A stretch of DNA of 64,000 bases from Rufibacter sp. DG15C (lineage in GTDB: Bacteria > Bacteroidota > Bacteroidia > Cytophagales > Hymenobacteraceae): contig NZ_CP010776.1 of NCBI RefSeq assembly GCF_001577755.1, positions 1,116,001 to 1,180,000 of the forward strand, in the 5' to 3' direction. The notes beneath the pieces were generated by a model that saw nothing but the letters and a program-made list of their open reading frames with translations, was not told where the DNA came from and searched no databases. Made by a program: the position numbers and the translations under genes. Each line of letters begins with the position of its first letter. The first letter of the stretch is position 1. Positions 17,507-25,727 of this stretch are shown piece by piece.

Positions 17507-18460
17507 TTAGAAAAGCGCCGGCTGGCCTGGTCTTCTGGAGAAAGGCGTCACGTCGTTGATGTCCTGCACGCGGCAGATGTAGCGGGCCATGCGCTCCACG
17601 CCAAAGCCGGCGCCGGCCGTCACGGGCAGACCGTCCTTGGCCACCTCTAGGTAGTTTTTGAACACCTCCTGGTTGGTGCCCGTCTCTTCCATGCGTTTTA
17701 GGATCTGGTGGTACTCATGCTCGCGCTCTGCGCCAGACAAGCCTTCGCCAAAACCTTCTGGCCAGATGAGGTCATAGTTGAGGAACGTGCCCGGGCGGCT
17801 CAGGTCTTCTTTGTCATAGAACTCGCGGCGGTGGTTCAAAAGCCAGAACGGCGCACTTGATTCCTTGGATTTGATGTGCTCAAAATCAGGGCCGTGTTGG
17901 GCTTCCAATTCCTCTGTTCTAAACACCTTTAATTTGTCAAAAACAGGCAGTAAACCAGGTCTGTATTTAGCCACAATTTGCGGCAATTGCGCGTTGACGG
18001 CGCAGAAAATATATTCCACCAAATCTTCCATAAACTGCCGAACATAAGCGCCATCCTGGTTCTTAAACTCAAAGTCAATTTGCGTGAACTCAAACATATG
18101 GCGACCGGTAAAGGCACGATCGGCGAACTCCAGGCGCACGTTAGGCGACACAATATAAATGGCGTCCAGCTCCTCGTTCAACAGGGCCAGCTGCTTGTGA
18201 AAAATCATGGACTTGGTGAGGCTCCAGCGACTTCCGGCGTAGGAAATAGCGGCGTCTACCACCCCGTGGTTCAAGGGGTCTGTGATGGGCGACAGCATGA
18301 GGGGCATGAGTTGCACCAAGCCGCGGTTGAACATAAACGTGTGCGTTGCCCGTATGATAGCCTGTTGTACTTTGAGAACATCTACGGTGGCAGGGTTCTT
18401 TACCTGCGCCAGGGTGGCCTCCAGAGAAACTTCGGCGTCTTCTATAAGATCAGTTTGCAT
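17507..18460 (-). CDS. Asparagine synthetase-like class II aminoacyl-tRNA synthetase core
   Basis: 317 aa. It matches the catalytic core of aspartyl/asparaginyl-tRNA synthetases: motif 2-like FTGRHMFEFTQID and motif 3-like GFGVERM (285-291). It lacks the N-terminal OB-fold anticodon-binding domain. This is the architecture of the archaeal asparagine synthetase related to AsnRS (AS-AR), which makes asparagine from aspartate, ammonia and ATP. The divergent neighbour is an AsnC/Lrp regulator, the same arrangement as asnA-asnC in E. coli, although asnA is a different family member. Function as an asparagine synthetase is a well-supported inference, not proven. Confidence 0.82.
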   Translation of the reverse strand: MQTDLIEDAEVSLEATLAQVKNPATVDVLKVQQAIIRATHTFMFNRGLVQLMPLMLSPITDPLNHGVVDAAISYAGSRWSLTKSMIFHKQLALLNEELDAIYIVSPNVRLEFADRAFTGRHMFEFTQIDFEFKNQDGAYVRQFMEDLVEYIFCAVNAQLPQIVAKYRPGLLPVFDKLKVFRTEELEAQHGPDFEHIKSKESSAPFWLLNHRREFYDKEDLSRPGTFLNYDLIWPEGFGEGLSGAEREHEYHQILKRMEETGTNQEVFKNYLEVAKDGLPVTAGAGFGVERMARYICRVQDINDVTPFSRRPGQPALF

Positions 18461-18509
18461 GCCTTCTATTTTTTATAAATGTGTTAACAAAATCAATTAT
18501 TACTTAACA

Positions 18510-18517
18510 CAAACATA
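18510..18517 (-). promoter_or_regulatory. TAnnTTTG -7 box for the asparagine synthetase-like gene
   Basis: Minus-strand TATGTTTG, 49 nt before the ATG. It overlaps a direct repeat AAACATACCAAACAT (18511-18525, plus strand) that could be an AsnC-type operator. No clear -33 TTTG. Confidence 0.4.
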
Positions 18518-18588
18518 CCAAACATGCTTTTTAATTGATAATATTGTAAGGATAAAATTTATATATTAGTACATCATTAAAATATGTT

Positions 18589-18596
18589 TATTTTTG
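18589..18596 (+). promoter_or_regulatory. TAnnTTTG -7 box for the AsnC/Lrp gene
   Basis: Plus-strand TATTTTTG, 30 nt before the ATG, in the 166-bp AT-rich divergent region. No clear -33 TTTG. Confidence 0.4.
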
Positions 18597-18626
18597 TTGT
18601 TGATTTGATAAAAAGAGCTCTACACA

Positions 18627-19091
18627 ATGCCTCAAGTTTCAGAAATTGACAATCTTGACCGGAGGATTTTATCCATGCTGATGCAGGATGCCACCCGGGC
18701 GTATACAGATATAGCGAAAGAGTTACAGGTTTCTGGCGGCACGGTACACGTGCGCATGAAAAAACTAGAGGAACTGGGCGTCATCAAAGGCTCTCATCTG
18801 GTGATCAATCCCAACGCGGTGGGCTTTGACATCTGCGCGTTCATTGGCATTTACCTGGAGAAGGGTTCTGTGTACCAGCAGGCCGTGGAGCAGATGCGCG
18901 AAGTGCCCGAGATTGTGGAGATGCACTACACCACTGGCCAGTGGAGCATGTTTGCCAAGATTGTCTGCCGTGACACCCTGCACCTGCGTGAGGTTCTGAA
19001 TGAGAAGATCCAGATCATCCCGGGCGTGGAGCGTACAGAGACCATCATCTCTCTAGAGGAAAGCATCACCCGCCAGGTAGACATCCTCTAA
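18627..19091 (+). CDS. AsnC/Lrp family transcriptional regulator
   Basis: 154 aa. An N-terminal winged HTH (LDRRILSMLMQDATRAYTDI, then VSGGTVHVRMKKLEELGVI) is followed by a RAM ligand-binding domain (about 70-150, VEMHYTTGQWSMFAKIV). Such proteins sense amino acids as octamers. Divergent transcription from the asparagine synthetase-like gene points to asparagine-responsive control of that gene and of itself. Confidence 0.93.
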   Translation: MPQVSEIDNLDRRILSMLMQDATRAYTDIAKELQVSGGTVHVRMKKLEELGVIKGSHLVINPNAVGFDICAFIGIYLEKGSVYQQAVEQMREVPEIVEMHYTTGQWSMFAKIVCRDTLHLREVLNEKIQIIPGVERTETIISLEESITRQVDIL

Positions 19092-19181
19092 TTGCCTTTG
19101 CGCCACCCTTTTTACCTTGGTGACATTTTACAGTTGAGTTATCTTTCTAAGCGATAGCCACCCCTGCCGGGACAAGTCTTT

Positions 19182-20057
19182 ATGATTGAAAGATTTACCT
19201 GTTCTTCCCTATCCATCTTTCGGTTTGTTCTGCCCGTACTACTGTTAGCGGTAGTTTCCTGCACTCCCTCAGACCCCAACGCCAAGGTAAAACTCATGAA
19301 CAACAAAGGCCGAAAAGTCTCTGTCATTGCCCACCGCGGCGCCTCTCACCAGGCCCCCGAAAACACGTTGGCAGCCATTAAAAAGGCAATAGAGACTGAG
19401 GCAGATTTCATTGAGATTGACGTGCACCTGAGCAAAGACGGTGAAGTGGTGGTCATCCATGATGCCACCGTGGACCGCACCACCAACGGTACCGGCCAAA
19501 TAGCCAACCTCACCCTAGAAGAACTTAAAAAACTGGACGCCGGCCGCAAGCTGGACTCTGCCTTTGCAGGCGAACGCATCCCCACCTTGGCGCAGGTGCT
19601 GAAGGTCGTACGGGGCAAGAAGAAACTCCTCATTGAGCTCAAGAAAGGCGAAAAAGACTACTACGAAGGCCTGGAACAGAAAACCCTGGACCTGCTGCGT
19701 GAACACAAGGCCACGGACTGGTGCGTGCTACAGTCCTTCTATGACCCCATTCTGGAGCGCATCTGGCAGTCAGACTTCATGATTCCCACGCACAAGCTCA
19801 TGATGGGCAAGGTGCCGTTTCTACCCATCTTCTTTGACCACGAGTTCAAGTTTGGCAGCCTGGACCGCTACCACAAAGCCGCCGCCATCAACATTCATCG
19901 CCACTTCGCGTCCAAGTCCTTTATCTCTTCGCTGCACAACCAGGGCTTCAAGACCTTCGTCTGGACAGAGGATGACCCCGAGAACATCAAACAGCTCTTT
20001 AAAAACGGCGCAGACGGCGTCATTACCAACCGCCCAGAGTTGATAGAAAGACCGTAG
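19182..20057 (+). CDS. Glycerophosphodiester phosphodiesterase lipoprotein
   Basis: 291 aa. Lipobox AVVSC (Cys27) indicates an envelope lipoprotein. GDPD domain: H51 in AHRGASHQAPENT, EIDVHLSKDG and VIHDATVDRTTNGTG (metal and catalytic residues), and a C-terminal TWTEDDP-like VWTEDDPENIKQLF. It hydrolyses deacylated phospholipid head groups to glycerol-3-phosphate. Its start follows the AsnC gene by 90 nt, but no functional link is apparent. Confidence 0.93.
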   Translation: MIERFTCSSLSIFRFVLPVLLLAVVSCTPSDPNAKVKLMNNKGRKVSVIAHRGASHQAPENTLAAIKKAIETEADFIEIDVHLSKDGEVVVIHDATVDRTTNGTGQIANLTLEELKKLDAGRKLDSAFAGERIPTLAQVLKVVRGKKKLLIELKKGEKDYYEGLEQKTLDLLREHKATDWCVLQSFYDPILERIWQSDFMIPTHKLMMGKVPFLPIFFDHEFKFGSLDRYHKAAAINIHRHFASKSFISSLHNQGFKTFVWTEDDPENIKQLFKNGADGVITNRPELIERP

Positions 20058-20133
20058 CCTTTGGTGGGAAGTTTCGCGAGGGTGTAATCATCCCCCTACC
20101 CCCTTCAAAGGGGACGAAATGCGTGTTAATTGT

Positions 20134-20158
20134 AGAGACCAGGCATCACCTTGTCTCT
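20134..20158. repeat. Small hairpin repeat
   Basis: AGAGACCAGG and CCTTGTCTCT pair with one mismatch around a 5-nt loop. It lies beside a C-rich stretch with CCCCTTCAAAGGGG (20102-20115). Confidence 0.55.
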
Positions 20159-20212
20159 GATGTATTACCTTCTTCTTTTGATTTCATCTGCAAGACGTAA
20201 TTAGTAGCATTT

Positions 20213-20251
20213 CGTTTTTGGCCTGTTTTCTGAAAAGCAGCCCCAAATACG
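20213..20251. repeat. 38-bp-family palindromic repeat, copy 10
   Basis: The left arm CGTTTTTGGCCTGTTTTC is exact consensus; the right arm is altered and one base longer. It lies between convergent genes. Confidence 0.75.
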
Positions 20252-20257
20252 AAGTAC

Positions 20258-20309
20258 ATATAAACGAAGAAGCCGCTCCCATGATTAGGAGCGGCTTCTT
20301 CGTTTATAT
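20258..20309. terminator. Bidirectional terminator between convergent genes
   Basis: Perfect 22-bp stem (20258-20279 with 20288-20309) and an 8-nt loop. It has a GC-rich core (AGCCGCTCC) and A/T-rich base, placed between the GDPD and DUF4407 gene ends. Confidence 0.8.
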
Positions 20310-20333
20310 TGGGTGTATCTTTCTAGAACAGTG

Positions 20334-21476
20334 CTACACCAAATCCATGTACGCGTCTGTCTCGCGGCGAATTTTCTCTTTGCCGGTTTTCAGGCGGGCT
20401 TGGGTGTTGGTTCGGGCTAGTTCCAAATCCGCATCAGCGTCTGCCTTGACGGTCTCGCGGCGGTTGTAGCTGTAGTGCTCAATGCGGGCGTCTTTGCCCA
20501 CGTCTTCAATGGCTTTGCGGGTGTCGTATTCGCGGCGGCGGCCTTCCAGTTTCTCCAAGCTGTCCAGTTCCACCTCAGACTCTACATCGCGGAGCAGGTC
20601 ATCATAGGGTCCACGCTTGGAAATGAGCTTGGAGAAGATAGGCGCGGTCTCCAGGCAGATAAATAGCAGGGTGATGAAGAGACTGGGCAGCAACGGAAGC
20701 TTCTCCATGGCCTCAATGCGCGCCATCAAGCCACCGTAATTATCGAAGCGCTCCTTGCCCTGCGCAATGCTCTTGTCGCGCTGGGCGGTGAGGGTGTCTA
20801 TGCGTTTCTGGCGTTCGGCAATGAGCTGGGTGGTTTGCTCCTGCAGTTGCTTCAGCTCCAGGTCGATCTTGTCATGCTGGGCTTTCTTCTCGGTGTAAAT
20901 AGGACCTCGACCTATTTTCTTGGTACCGCCGGTGCCGTCGCTTTCGGCAGACATCTGGGTGTAGAGCGTGTCGCGCTGGGCCGACTTGGTGGCCATCTCG
21001 GCCTTGAGGCGGTCAATGTCCTTGCGCACCGAGTCGGTCTCGGTGAACTGCTTGTTCACTAGCTTCTGGTGCTCCAGGGCCAGTTCGGCCTTCTTCTCCA
21101 TGAGCACGCTGTCAATCTCCTTCTGGAAGATGCGCAGCTCCAAAGGCTTGGAAATCACAATGGCCAACACCAGCGCCAACAAGATACGCGGCAGCACCTG
21201 CAGAAACTCGCGGCCAAACTTGCCTTCTTTTCTGAGGGTGGAGACAATGAAACGGTCCAGGTTAAAGATGACGGCGCCCCACAACAGGCCAAAGGCCACG
21301 GCGAAGGGAACGGAGTCAAACACGGTGTAGAGGGCGTAACCACCCGAAAGGGAGGCCAGGATGCCGGTAAACAAAACGGTAGCGCCTATACCGCCAAACT
21401 TGATGTGTTCAGATTTAGGGCACTGTGCCAGAATGCGGTCGTCGGCGCCGGCACACCACCAAAAGAAGTTTCTCAT
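20334..21476 (-). CDS. DUF4407 membrane protein
   Basis: 380 aa. Membrane segments lie near residues 28-50, 58-75 and 95-115, and a fourth near 270-290 (LPSLFITLLFICLE). A long charged coiled-coil region (about 120-265, rich in K/E/Q/D and Thr) lies between the third and fourth. The C-terminus is a second helical charged segment. This is the DUF4407 family, abundant in Bacteroidota, function unknown. It appears to be transcribed alone. Confidence 0.9.
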   Translation of the reverse strand: MRNFFWWCAGADDRILAQCPKSEHIKFGGIGATVLFTGILASLSGGYALYTVFDSVPFAVAFGLLWGAVIFNLDRFIVSTLRKEGKFGREFLQVLPRILLALVLAIVISKPLELRIFQKEIDSVLMEKKAELALEHQKLVNKQFTETDSVRKDIDRLKAEMATKSAQRDTLYTQMSAESDGTGGTKKIGRGPIYTEKKAQHDKIDLELKQLQEQTTQLIAERQKRIDTLTAQRDKSIAQGKERFDNYGGLMARIEAMEKLPLLPSLFITLLFICLETAPIFSKLISKRGPYDDLLRDVESEVELDSLEKLEGRRREYDTRKAIEDVGKDARIEHYSYNRRETVKADADADLELARTNTQARLKTGKEKIRRETDAYMDLV

Positions 21477-21568
21477 AAAATACTGGGATGCAGCTGCATC
21501 CGTGTTAAAATTAGTTTCTGGGTAACGCTAAAAAGGCGGGAATTGTATAGTAGTCGTCAAAAAGTGGG

Positions 21569-21576
21569 CAAACATA
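21569..21576 (-). promoter_or_regulatory. TAnnTTTG -7 box upstream of the DUF4407 gene
   Basis: Minus-strand TATGTTTG about 90 nt before the ATG. Confidence 0.3.
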
Positions 21577-21659
21577 CAGAAACCGCCCCAGCTTTCCTGT
21601 ATTTGGAACAAGCCGAGGCGGTAACTACCACAGAATGAGATTGGTTCCTGTGCGGTGGT

Positions 21660-22406
21660 TTACTTCTCTTCACCTAGTTTATCATAGAGCAGCAGGGAAC
21701 CGCTGGCACTGGCCAGCACCATCTGCAGGTCTGGGCTTAGGCCTTGTTTCAGCCAGACTTTGCCGCTGTTCACGGTCTGCACGGTGGCCAGCACCTCGCC
21801 GTTTACAGAGAACTCATAGCCCAGATTGGTACTGGACGGCAACGATTTGCTCTGCCATTTGTAGAGCGGCCTTACTTCAATCTCCTCTTTGCCGTTGGCC
21901 AGGCTTCCTTTAAAGTGCACGCGCTCTATGTAGGTGCCGGGGTCGGCCAGCGCCAGTTGCCAGACACCACTCTCCGGCGAGGTGAACTCTGCCTGCAGGA
22001 ACTCGCGCTGTTTGTCCAGAGAAATGGAGAGACCCTCGGCCTCCAGGGCAGTGGAGCTGTGCAAGGCCGCCGCCTGCACCGGCCAGGTTTTCTGCCGGGC
22101 CGTGTCCTTCACCGCGAAGGTGTATTTCTGGTAGGCATCTGACACTTTGAGCCAGAAGGCGTCTGGCTCTGTCTTTCTGGTCCAGCCTCTTTGAATGTCG
22201 CGCAACTGGTACTGCCCAAATTGGAAGCCCTTCTCCTTGCCTATGGACATGCGCACCAGCGGACGGCCCTCAACCGGCAGCACCGTGGCCTTCTCCGCGA
22301 AACTCTGGCTTACCTGCATGTCTGGCACCGAGCAGGCGCTTACGGTCAGCAAAAACAAGGGCAGCGCGCCCGCTAAAACAGCCCGAAGGCGAGACTTTGA
22401 TTTCAT
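21660..22406 (-). CDS. Predicted lipoprotein, unknown function
   Basis: 248 aa. Signal peptide with lipobox VSAC (Cys25). The remainder looks all-beta, with no family recognised. Motifs seen include KGFQFGQYQLRDIQRGWTR and a repeated aromatic pattern. It sits alone between the DUF4407 gene and a divergent antiporter, and its ATG abuts a decayed palindromic repeat. Confidence 0.75.
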   Translation of the reverse strand: MKSKSRLRAVLAGALPLFLLTVSACSVPDMQVSQSFAEKATVLPVEGRPLVRMSIGKEKGFQFGQYQLRDIQRGWTRKTEPDAFWLKVSDAYQKYTFAVKDTARQKTWPVQAAALHSSTALEAEGLSISLDKQREFLQAEFTSPESGVWQLALADPGTYIERVHFKGSLANGKEEIEVRPLYKWQSKSLPSSTNLGYEFSVNGEVLATVQTVNSGKVWLKQGLSPDLQMVLASASGSLLLYDKLGEEK

Positions 22407-22443
22407 AGTTTTGGGTTGGTTTGGGAAAAACAGGCTAAAAACG
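22407..22443. repeat. 38-bp palindromic repeat, copy 11 (half-decayed)
   Basis: The right arm AAAAACAGGCTAAAAACG is recognisable; the left arm is largely lost (AGTTTTGGGTTGGTTTG). Between divergent genes. Confidence 0.6.
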
Positions 22444-22640
22444 GAGGAGCTGGCGCACGGGCAAGTGCCTTATGGCAGGGGTTTGTTTAATAATTCTGCC
22501 TTTGGTGCGTACTAACTAATAGACCGTTGTCTGCCGGTTTCCCCCTATTCCTGCGCTGATTTTCATTGAATTTGGAAACCATTCCGTATCTTCTTTATCC
22601 TTTAGGCCGCCAGTGCGTGCCTTCACCTAAAACCTACTGA

Positions 22641-23837
22641 ATGATTCTAGACGTATATACCTTCCTGATTATCCTGAGTGGCCTGGTAGTGGTCTCCTAT
22701 CTGTTTGATGTTTTGTCCAAGCGCAGCAAGGTACCGTCTGTTATTATGCTGCTCACCACCGGCATTTTACTGCAACTGGCCGGCACGTATTTTGGCGTGA
22801 GCACCCCACCGCTGCGTAACATCTTAGAGCTGTTTGGCATCATAGGCCTCATCTTAATTGTATTGGAAGGCGCACTGGACTTGGAGCTGTCCAAAGAGAA
22901 ACTGCCGGTCATCCGTAAATCCCTTATCACGGCCACATTAACGCTTCTTATTACAGCCGCGCTTATTGCCCTCTTTGTGCATTATTGGTTAGAGGTAGGC
23001 TACAAGGTGGCCTTCATCAATGCCATTCCCTTGGCGGTAATCAGCAGTGCCATTGCCATCCCCAGCGTGTCTAACCTTACGCCAGAAAAGCGCGAATTCA
23101 TTGTCTATGAGGCCACTTTCTCAGACATCATTGGCATTATGCTGTTTAACTTTGCCATCCAGAATGAGCAGATTGGGTTCGGCTCTTTTGTAGGGCTGGG
23201 TGTTGACATCTTCACCATTCTGGCCATCTCCATAGTCTGCTGCCTTATTCTGCTGTTCTTTCTGGATAAGATTAAAACGCACATCAAGTTCTTCCTCATT
23301 ATTGCGCTCCTGATTCTGCTCTACTCCATTGGCAAGAAGATGCACCTTTCCTCTCTTTTGATGGTCTTGGTCTTCGGCCTGATGCTCAACAACGCGGCGC
23401 TGTTTGTGAAAGGCAGGATGGCCAACTACCTGCACTTGGGCAACCTGAGCGCAGAGCTTAAGCAACTGAAACAAATCAACGGTGAGTCTGCCTTTGTCAT
23501 CAGGACGTTTTTCTTCCTGCTCTTTGGGTTTTCCATTCAGTTGGAGGACTTGTACAGCCTGGATGTCTGGGTCTTGGGCTTTACTATTTTCTCCATCACC
23601 CTGTTGGTGCGCTTCTTATACTTGCAGTACGTGGCCCGCACGCCGCTTATCCCAGAATTGTTCATTGCGCCCAGGGGGCTCATCACCATCCTGCTGTTTT
23701 ACAGCATCCCACCTCAATATTCCATTACAGGCTTGGGCGAAGGCGTATTGTTCTTTGTGGTGATTCTGACAAGTCTCTTAATGATGCTGGGCCTGCTTCT
23801 AACTAAGCGAGATGTAGAGGATATTCCTAATTATTGA
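22641..23837 (+). CDS. Cation:proton antiporter (CPA family)
   Basis: 398 aa, almost entirely hydrophobic with about 11-12 membrane helices. Antiporter landmarks are IGLILIVLEGALDLEL, AISSAIAIPSV-like AVISSAIAIPSVSNL, and the paired acidic site region TFSDIIGIMLFN. It lacks the C-terminal TrkA domains of many CPA2 proteins. It probably exchanges Na+ or K+ for H+ across the inner membrane; the ion cannot be assigned. An extended palindrome lies after the stop. Confidence 0.9.
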   Translation: MILDVYTFLIILSGLVVVSYLFDVLSKRSKVPSVIMLLTTGILLQLAGTYFGVSTPPLRNILELFGIIGLILIVLEGALDLELSKEKLPVIRKSLITATLTLLITAALIALFVHYWLEVGYKVAFINAIPLAVISSAIAIPSVSNLTPEKREFIVYEATFSDIIGIMLFNFAIQNEQIGFGSFVGLGVDIFTILAISIVCCLILLFFLDKIKTHIKFFLIIALLILLYSIGKKMHLSSLLMVLVFGLMLNNAALFVKGRMANYLHLGNLSAELKQLKQINGESAFVIRTFFFLLFGFSIQLEDLYSLDVWVLGFTIFSITLLVRFLYLQYVARTPLIPELFIAPRGLITILLFYSIPPQYSITGLGEGVLFFVVILTSLLMMLGLLLTKRDVEDIPNY

Positions 23838-23868
23838 GTTGCGAGTGTTGAGTCTAGAGTCGCGAGTC
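23832..23868. repeat. Heptanucleotide tandem repeat
   Basis: Five 7-nt units: TATTGAG TTGCGAG TGTTGAG TCTAGAG TCGCGAG. They begin at the antiporter stop codon. A partial inverted copy (AGACTCGCGACT, 23977-23988) lies across the intervening palindrome. Confidence 0.75.
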
Positions 23869-23888
23869 ATTTAAAGTGCGGATATCAT

Positions 23889-23958
23889 TAATACAGAACC
23901 GTCCCGTTTTTGGCCTGATTTCACAAATTCAGGCCAAAAACGGGACGGTTCTGTATTA
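23889..23958. repeat. Palindromic repeat copy 12 with extended arms; likely bidirectional terminator
   Basis: The core is at 23905-23942. The flanks add a further 16 bp of perfect complementarity on each side (TAATACAGAACCGTCC / GGACGGTTCTGTATTA), giving a stem of more than 30 bp between convergent genes. Confidence 0.85.
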
Positions 23959-23993
23959 TCGGTTTAACTACAATCCAGACTCGCGACTAAGTT

Positions 23994-24893
23994 CTAGTCT
24001 TCGTCTGGAAGGATTTCTACGTCCTGCACCAGCACCATGTTCTCTATCTCTCTTCCCTTGGGCGTGTTGGCGAGGCCTCCTAGCGCGGTTTCTTTGTACT
24101 TGGTTTCCATGCTCTGGCCTACCTCACCCAAAGCCATCACGCACTGGTCTACCGGAATAACCGGATTGACGCCGGCAATGGCAATCTGGGCGCTGGAGAA
24201 GGCAATGGCGGCGGCGCTAGCGTTGCGCACCACGCAGGGCACCTCCACCAAACCGGCTACCGGGTCACAAATCAAGCCCAACATGCACTGGATGGTCACG
24301 GCCACCGCCGCGAAGGTCTGGTCCACGTTTCCGCCCAGGCAGTAGACAATGGCGCCCGCGCCCATGGCGGCGGCGCTGCCCGTCTCGGCCTGGCAACCGC
24401 CCACGGCGCCGGCCAGAGAGGCGTTAGTTTCAATGATGAGGGCAATGCCGGCGGCAATTAAAAGGCCCTCGTGGATTTTGCGGTCGTCTAGTTTGTGCAG
24501 GTCCTGGATGGTGGTGAGGATGCCGGGCAGGATACCGGAGGCACCCGCCGTGGGAGCGGCCACCACGCGGCCCATGCAGGAGTTCACCTCCTTGGCACCC
24601 AGCGCGCGGCTTATCAGCATCTGAAACTCAGGGGACAAGACGGTCACCGGGGCGGCGGCCACTTTCTTGGCGCCGTTGTTTATCATGCCGGAGCGCGAGG
24701 TCATGTCATCCGTTAAGCCGGTGTGCACGGCGTCGCGCATGACGTCATAGGCGCGGGCCAGACCGTCCCAAATCACGTCCTCGGTGCGGCCCTTCTGCTC
24801 CACCTCATAGGTGAGGACGGCCTGCCAGAGCGGTTCGCCGGTTTCGGCGCAATGTTTTCCCCAGCTCGCGAAATCGTTAAATAGTAATGCCAT
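23994..24893 (-). CDS. sdaAA: L-serine dehydratase, iron-sulfur, alpha subunit
   Basis: 299 aa. It deaminates L-serine to pyruvate. Candidate 4Fe-4S ligands are C167 (GGCQAETG), C209 (LICDPV) and C220 (VEVPCVVRN), in the SDH alpha pattern. PTAGASGILPG is also typical. Length fits a separate alpha subunit, and no beta subunit gene is adjacent. It stands convergent to the antiporter and divergent from a Crp-like regulator. Confidence 0.93.
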   Translation of the reverse strand: MALLFNDFASWGKHCAETGEPLWQAVLTYEVEQKGRTEDVIWDGLARAYDVMRDAVHTGLTDDMTSRSGMINNGAKKVAAAPVTVLSPEFQMLISRALGAKEVNSCMGRVVAAPTAGASGILPGILTTIQDLHKLDDRKIHEGLLIAAGIALIIETNASLAGAVGGCQAETGSAAAMGAGAIVYCLGGNVDQTFAAVAVTIQCMLGLICDPVAGLVEVPCVVRNASAAAIAFSSAQIAIAGVNPVIPVDQCVMALGEVGQSMETKYKETALGGLANTPKGREIENMVLVQDVEILPDED

Positions 24894-25064
24894 ATTAGTA
24901 AGACCAAAAATCAGTGGTGGGTATGCGCGCTTCAGGACGAACTATGGTCTATCTGCAAGCTTGCGCACGTGCGTTTAGCCTTTAAATTTACGGAAAGAAA
25001 AACAGATTCTGCTCTTCTCCCGCCCCTAGCAGAAGCGAAATACCGCTGGCACTAGTTCTGGCGT

Positions 25065-25102
25065 CGTTTTTTGCCTGTTTTCTGGATTTCAGCCCAAAAA
25101 CA
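25065..25102. repeat. 38-bp palindromic repeat, copy 13
   Basis: CGTTTTTTGCCTGTTTTC, TG, GATTTCAGCCCAAAAACA. It ends 9 nt before the ATG of the Crp-like gene, between divergent genes. Confidence 0.8.
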
Positions 25103-25111
25103 ACCTTGCCT

Positions 25112-25669
25112 ATGCTGGCCAAGCTCTTACGCCAAGTTCCTTATTTCACGCCTGAGGACGTGGCCGCCTTTGTGCCCCTCTGGAACAAGCAGATGCACGT
25201 GAAGCGCAACGACTTTCTCATCCATGAAGGCCAGGTGGAGCACAATCTGTACTTTGTGCTAAGCGGCGCGTTCAGGCTCTACTATCCAACGCCCGAGGAG
25301 GATATCTGCGTGGGCTTCGCCTATCCTAATACGTTGATTACCGCCTTTCCGTCTTTGGTCACGCAGACGCCTTCTACCTACTGCATCCAGGCCCTGAAGA
25401 AAAGTGAGCTGCTGGCCATTTCCAGGGCAGATTTCTACGCCTTGCAGGAGGAGCGGCCGGTGTTTGGCAAATTCTGGCGGCATGAACTGGAGAAAGCCCT
25501 CATTGGCAAGATGGAGCGCGAGATAGACCTACAATTGCTAGACCCGCAGCAGCGCCTGGACCGCCTGTTGGCCCGAAGCCCGCATATCTTCCAACTGGTG
25601 CCCTTAAAGTACATTGCCTCCTACCTGCGGATGACCCCAGAGACCCTGAGCCGCATCCGGAGATATTGA
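25112..25669 (+). CDS. Crp/Fnr-family cyclic-nucleotide-binding-type regulator
   Basis: 185 aa from the ATG at 25112 (a TTG two codons upstream is possible). A cNMP-binding beta-roll lies at about 25-115 (FLIHEGQVEHNLYFVLSGAFRLY). A compact C-terminal HTH (YIASYLRMTPETLSRIRR) ends the protein. The usual phosphate-binding RxS pair is not evident, so cAMP binding is doubtful. The stop overlaps the spacer to a DinB gene, so the two form an operon. Confidence 0.88.
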   Translation: MLAKLLRQVPYFTPEDVAAFVPLWNKQMHVKRNDFLIHEGQVEHNLYFVLSGAFRLYYPTPEEDICVGFAYPNTLITAFPSLVTQTPSTYCIQALKKSELLAISRADFYALQEERPVFGKFWRHELEKALIGKMEREIDLQLLDPQQRLDRLLARSPHIFQLVPLKYIASYLRMTPETLSRIRRY

Positions 25670-25727
25670 TTTGCATCAAGGATTCAGGAGAACCGGCCCT
25701 ATACCTTTGGTAAAAAAAGAAATCGCT

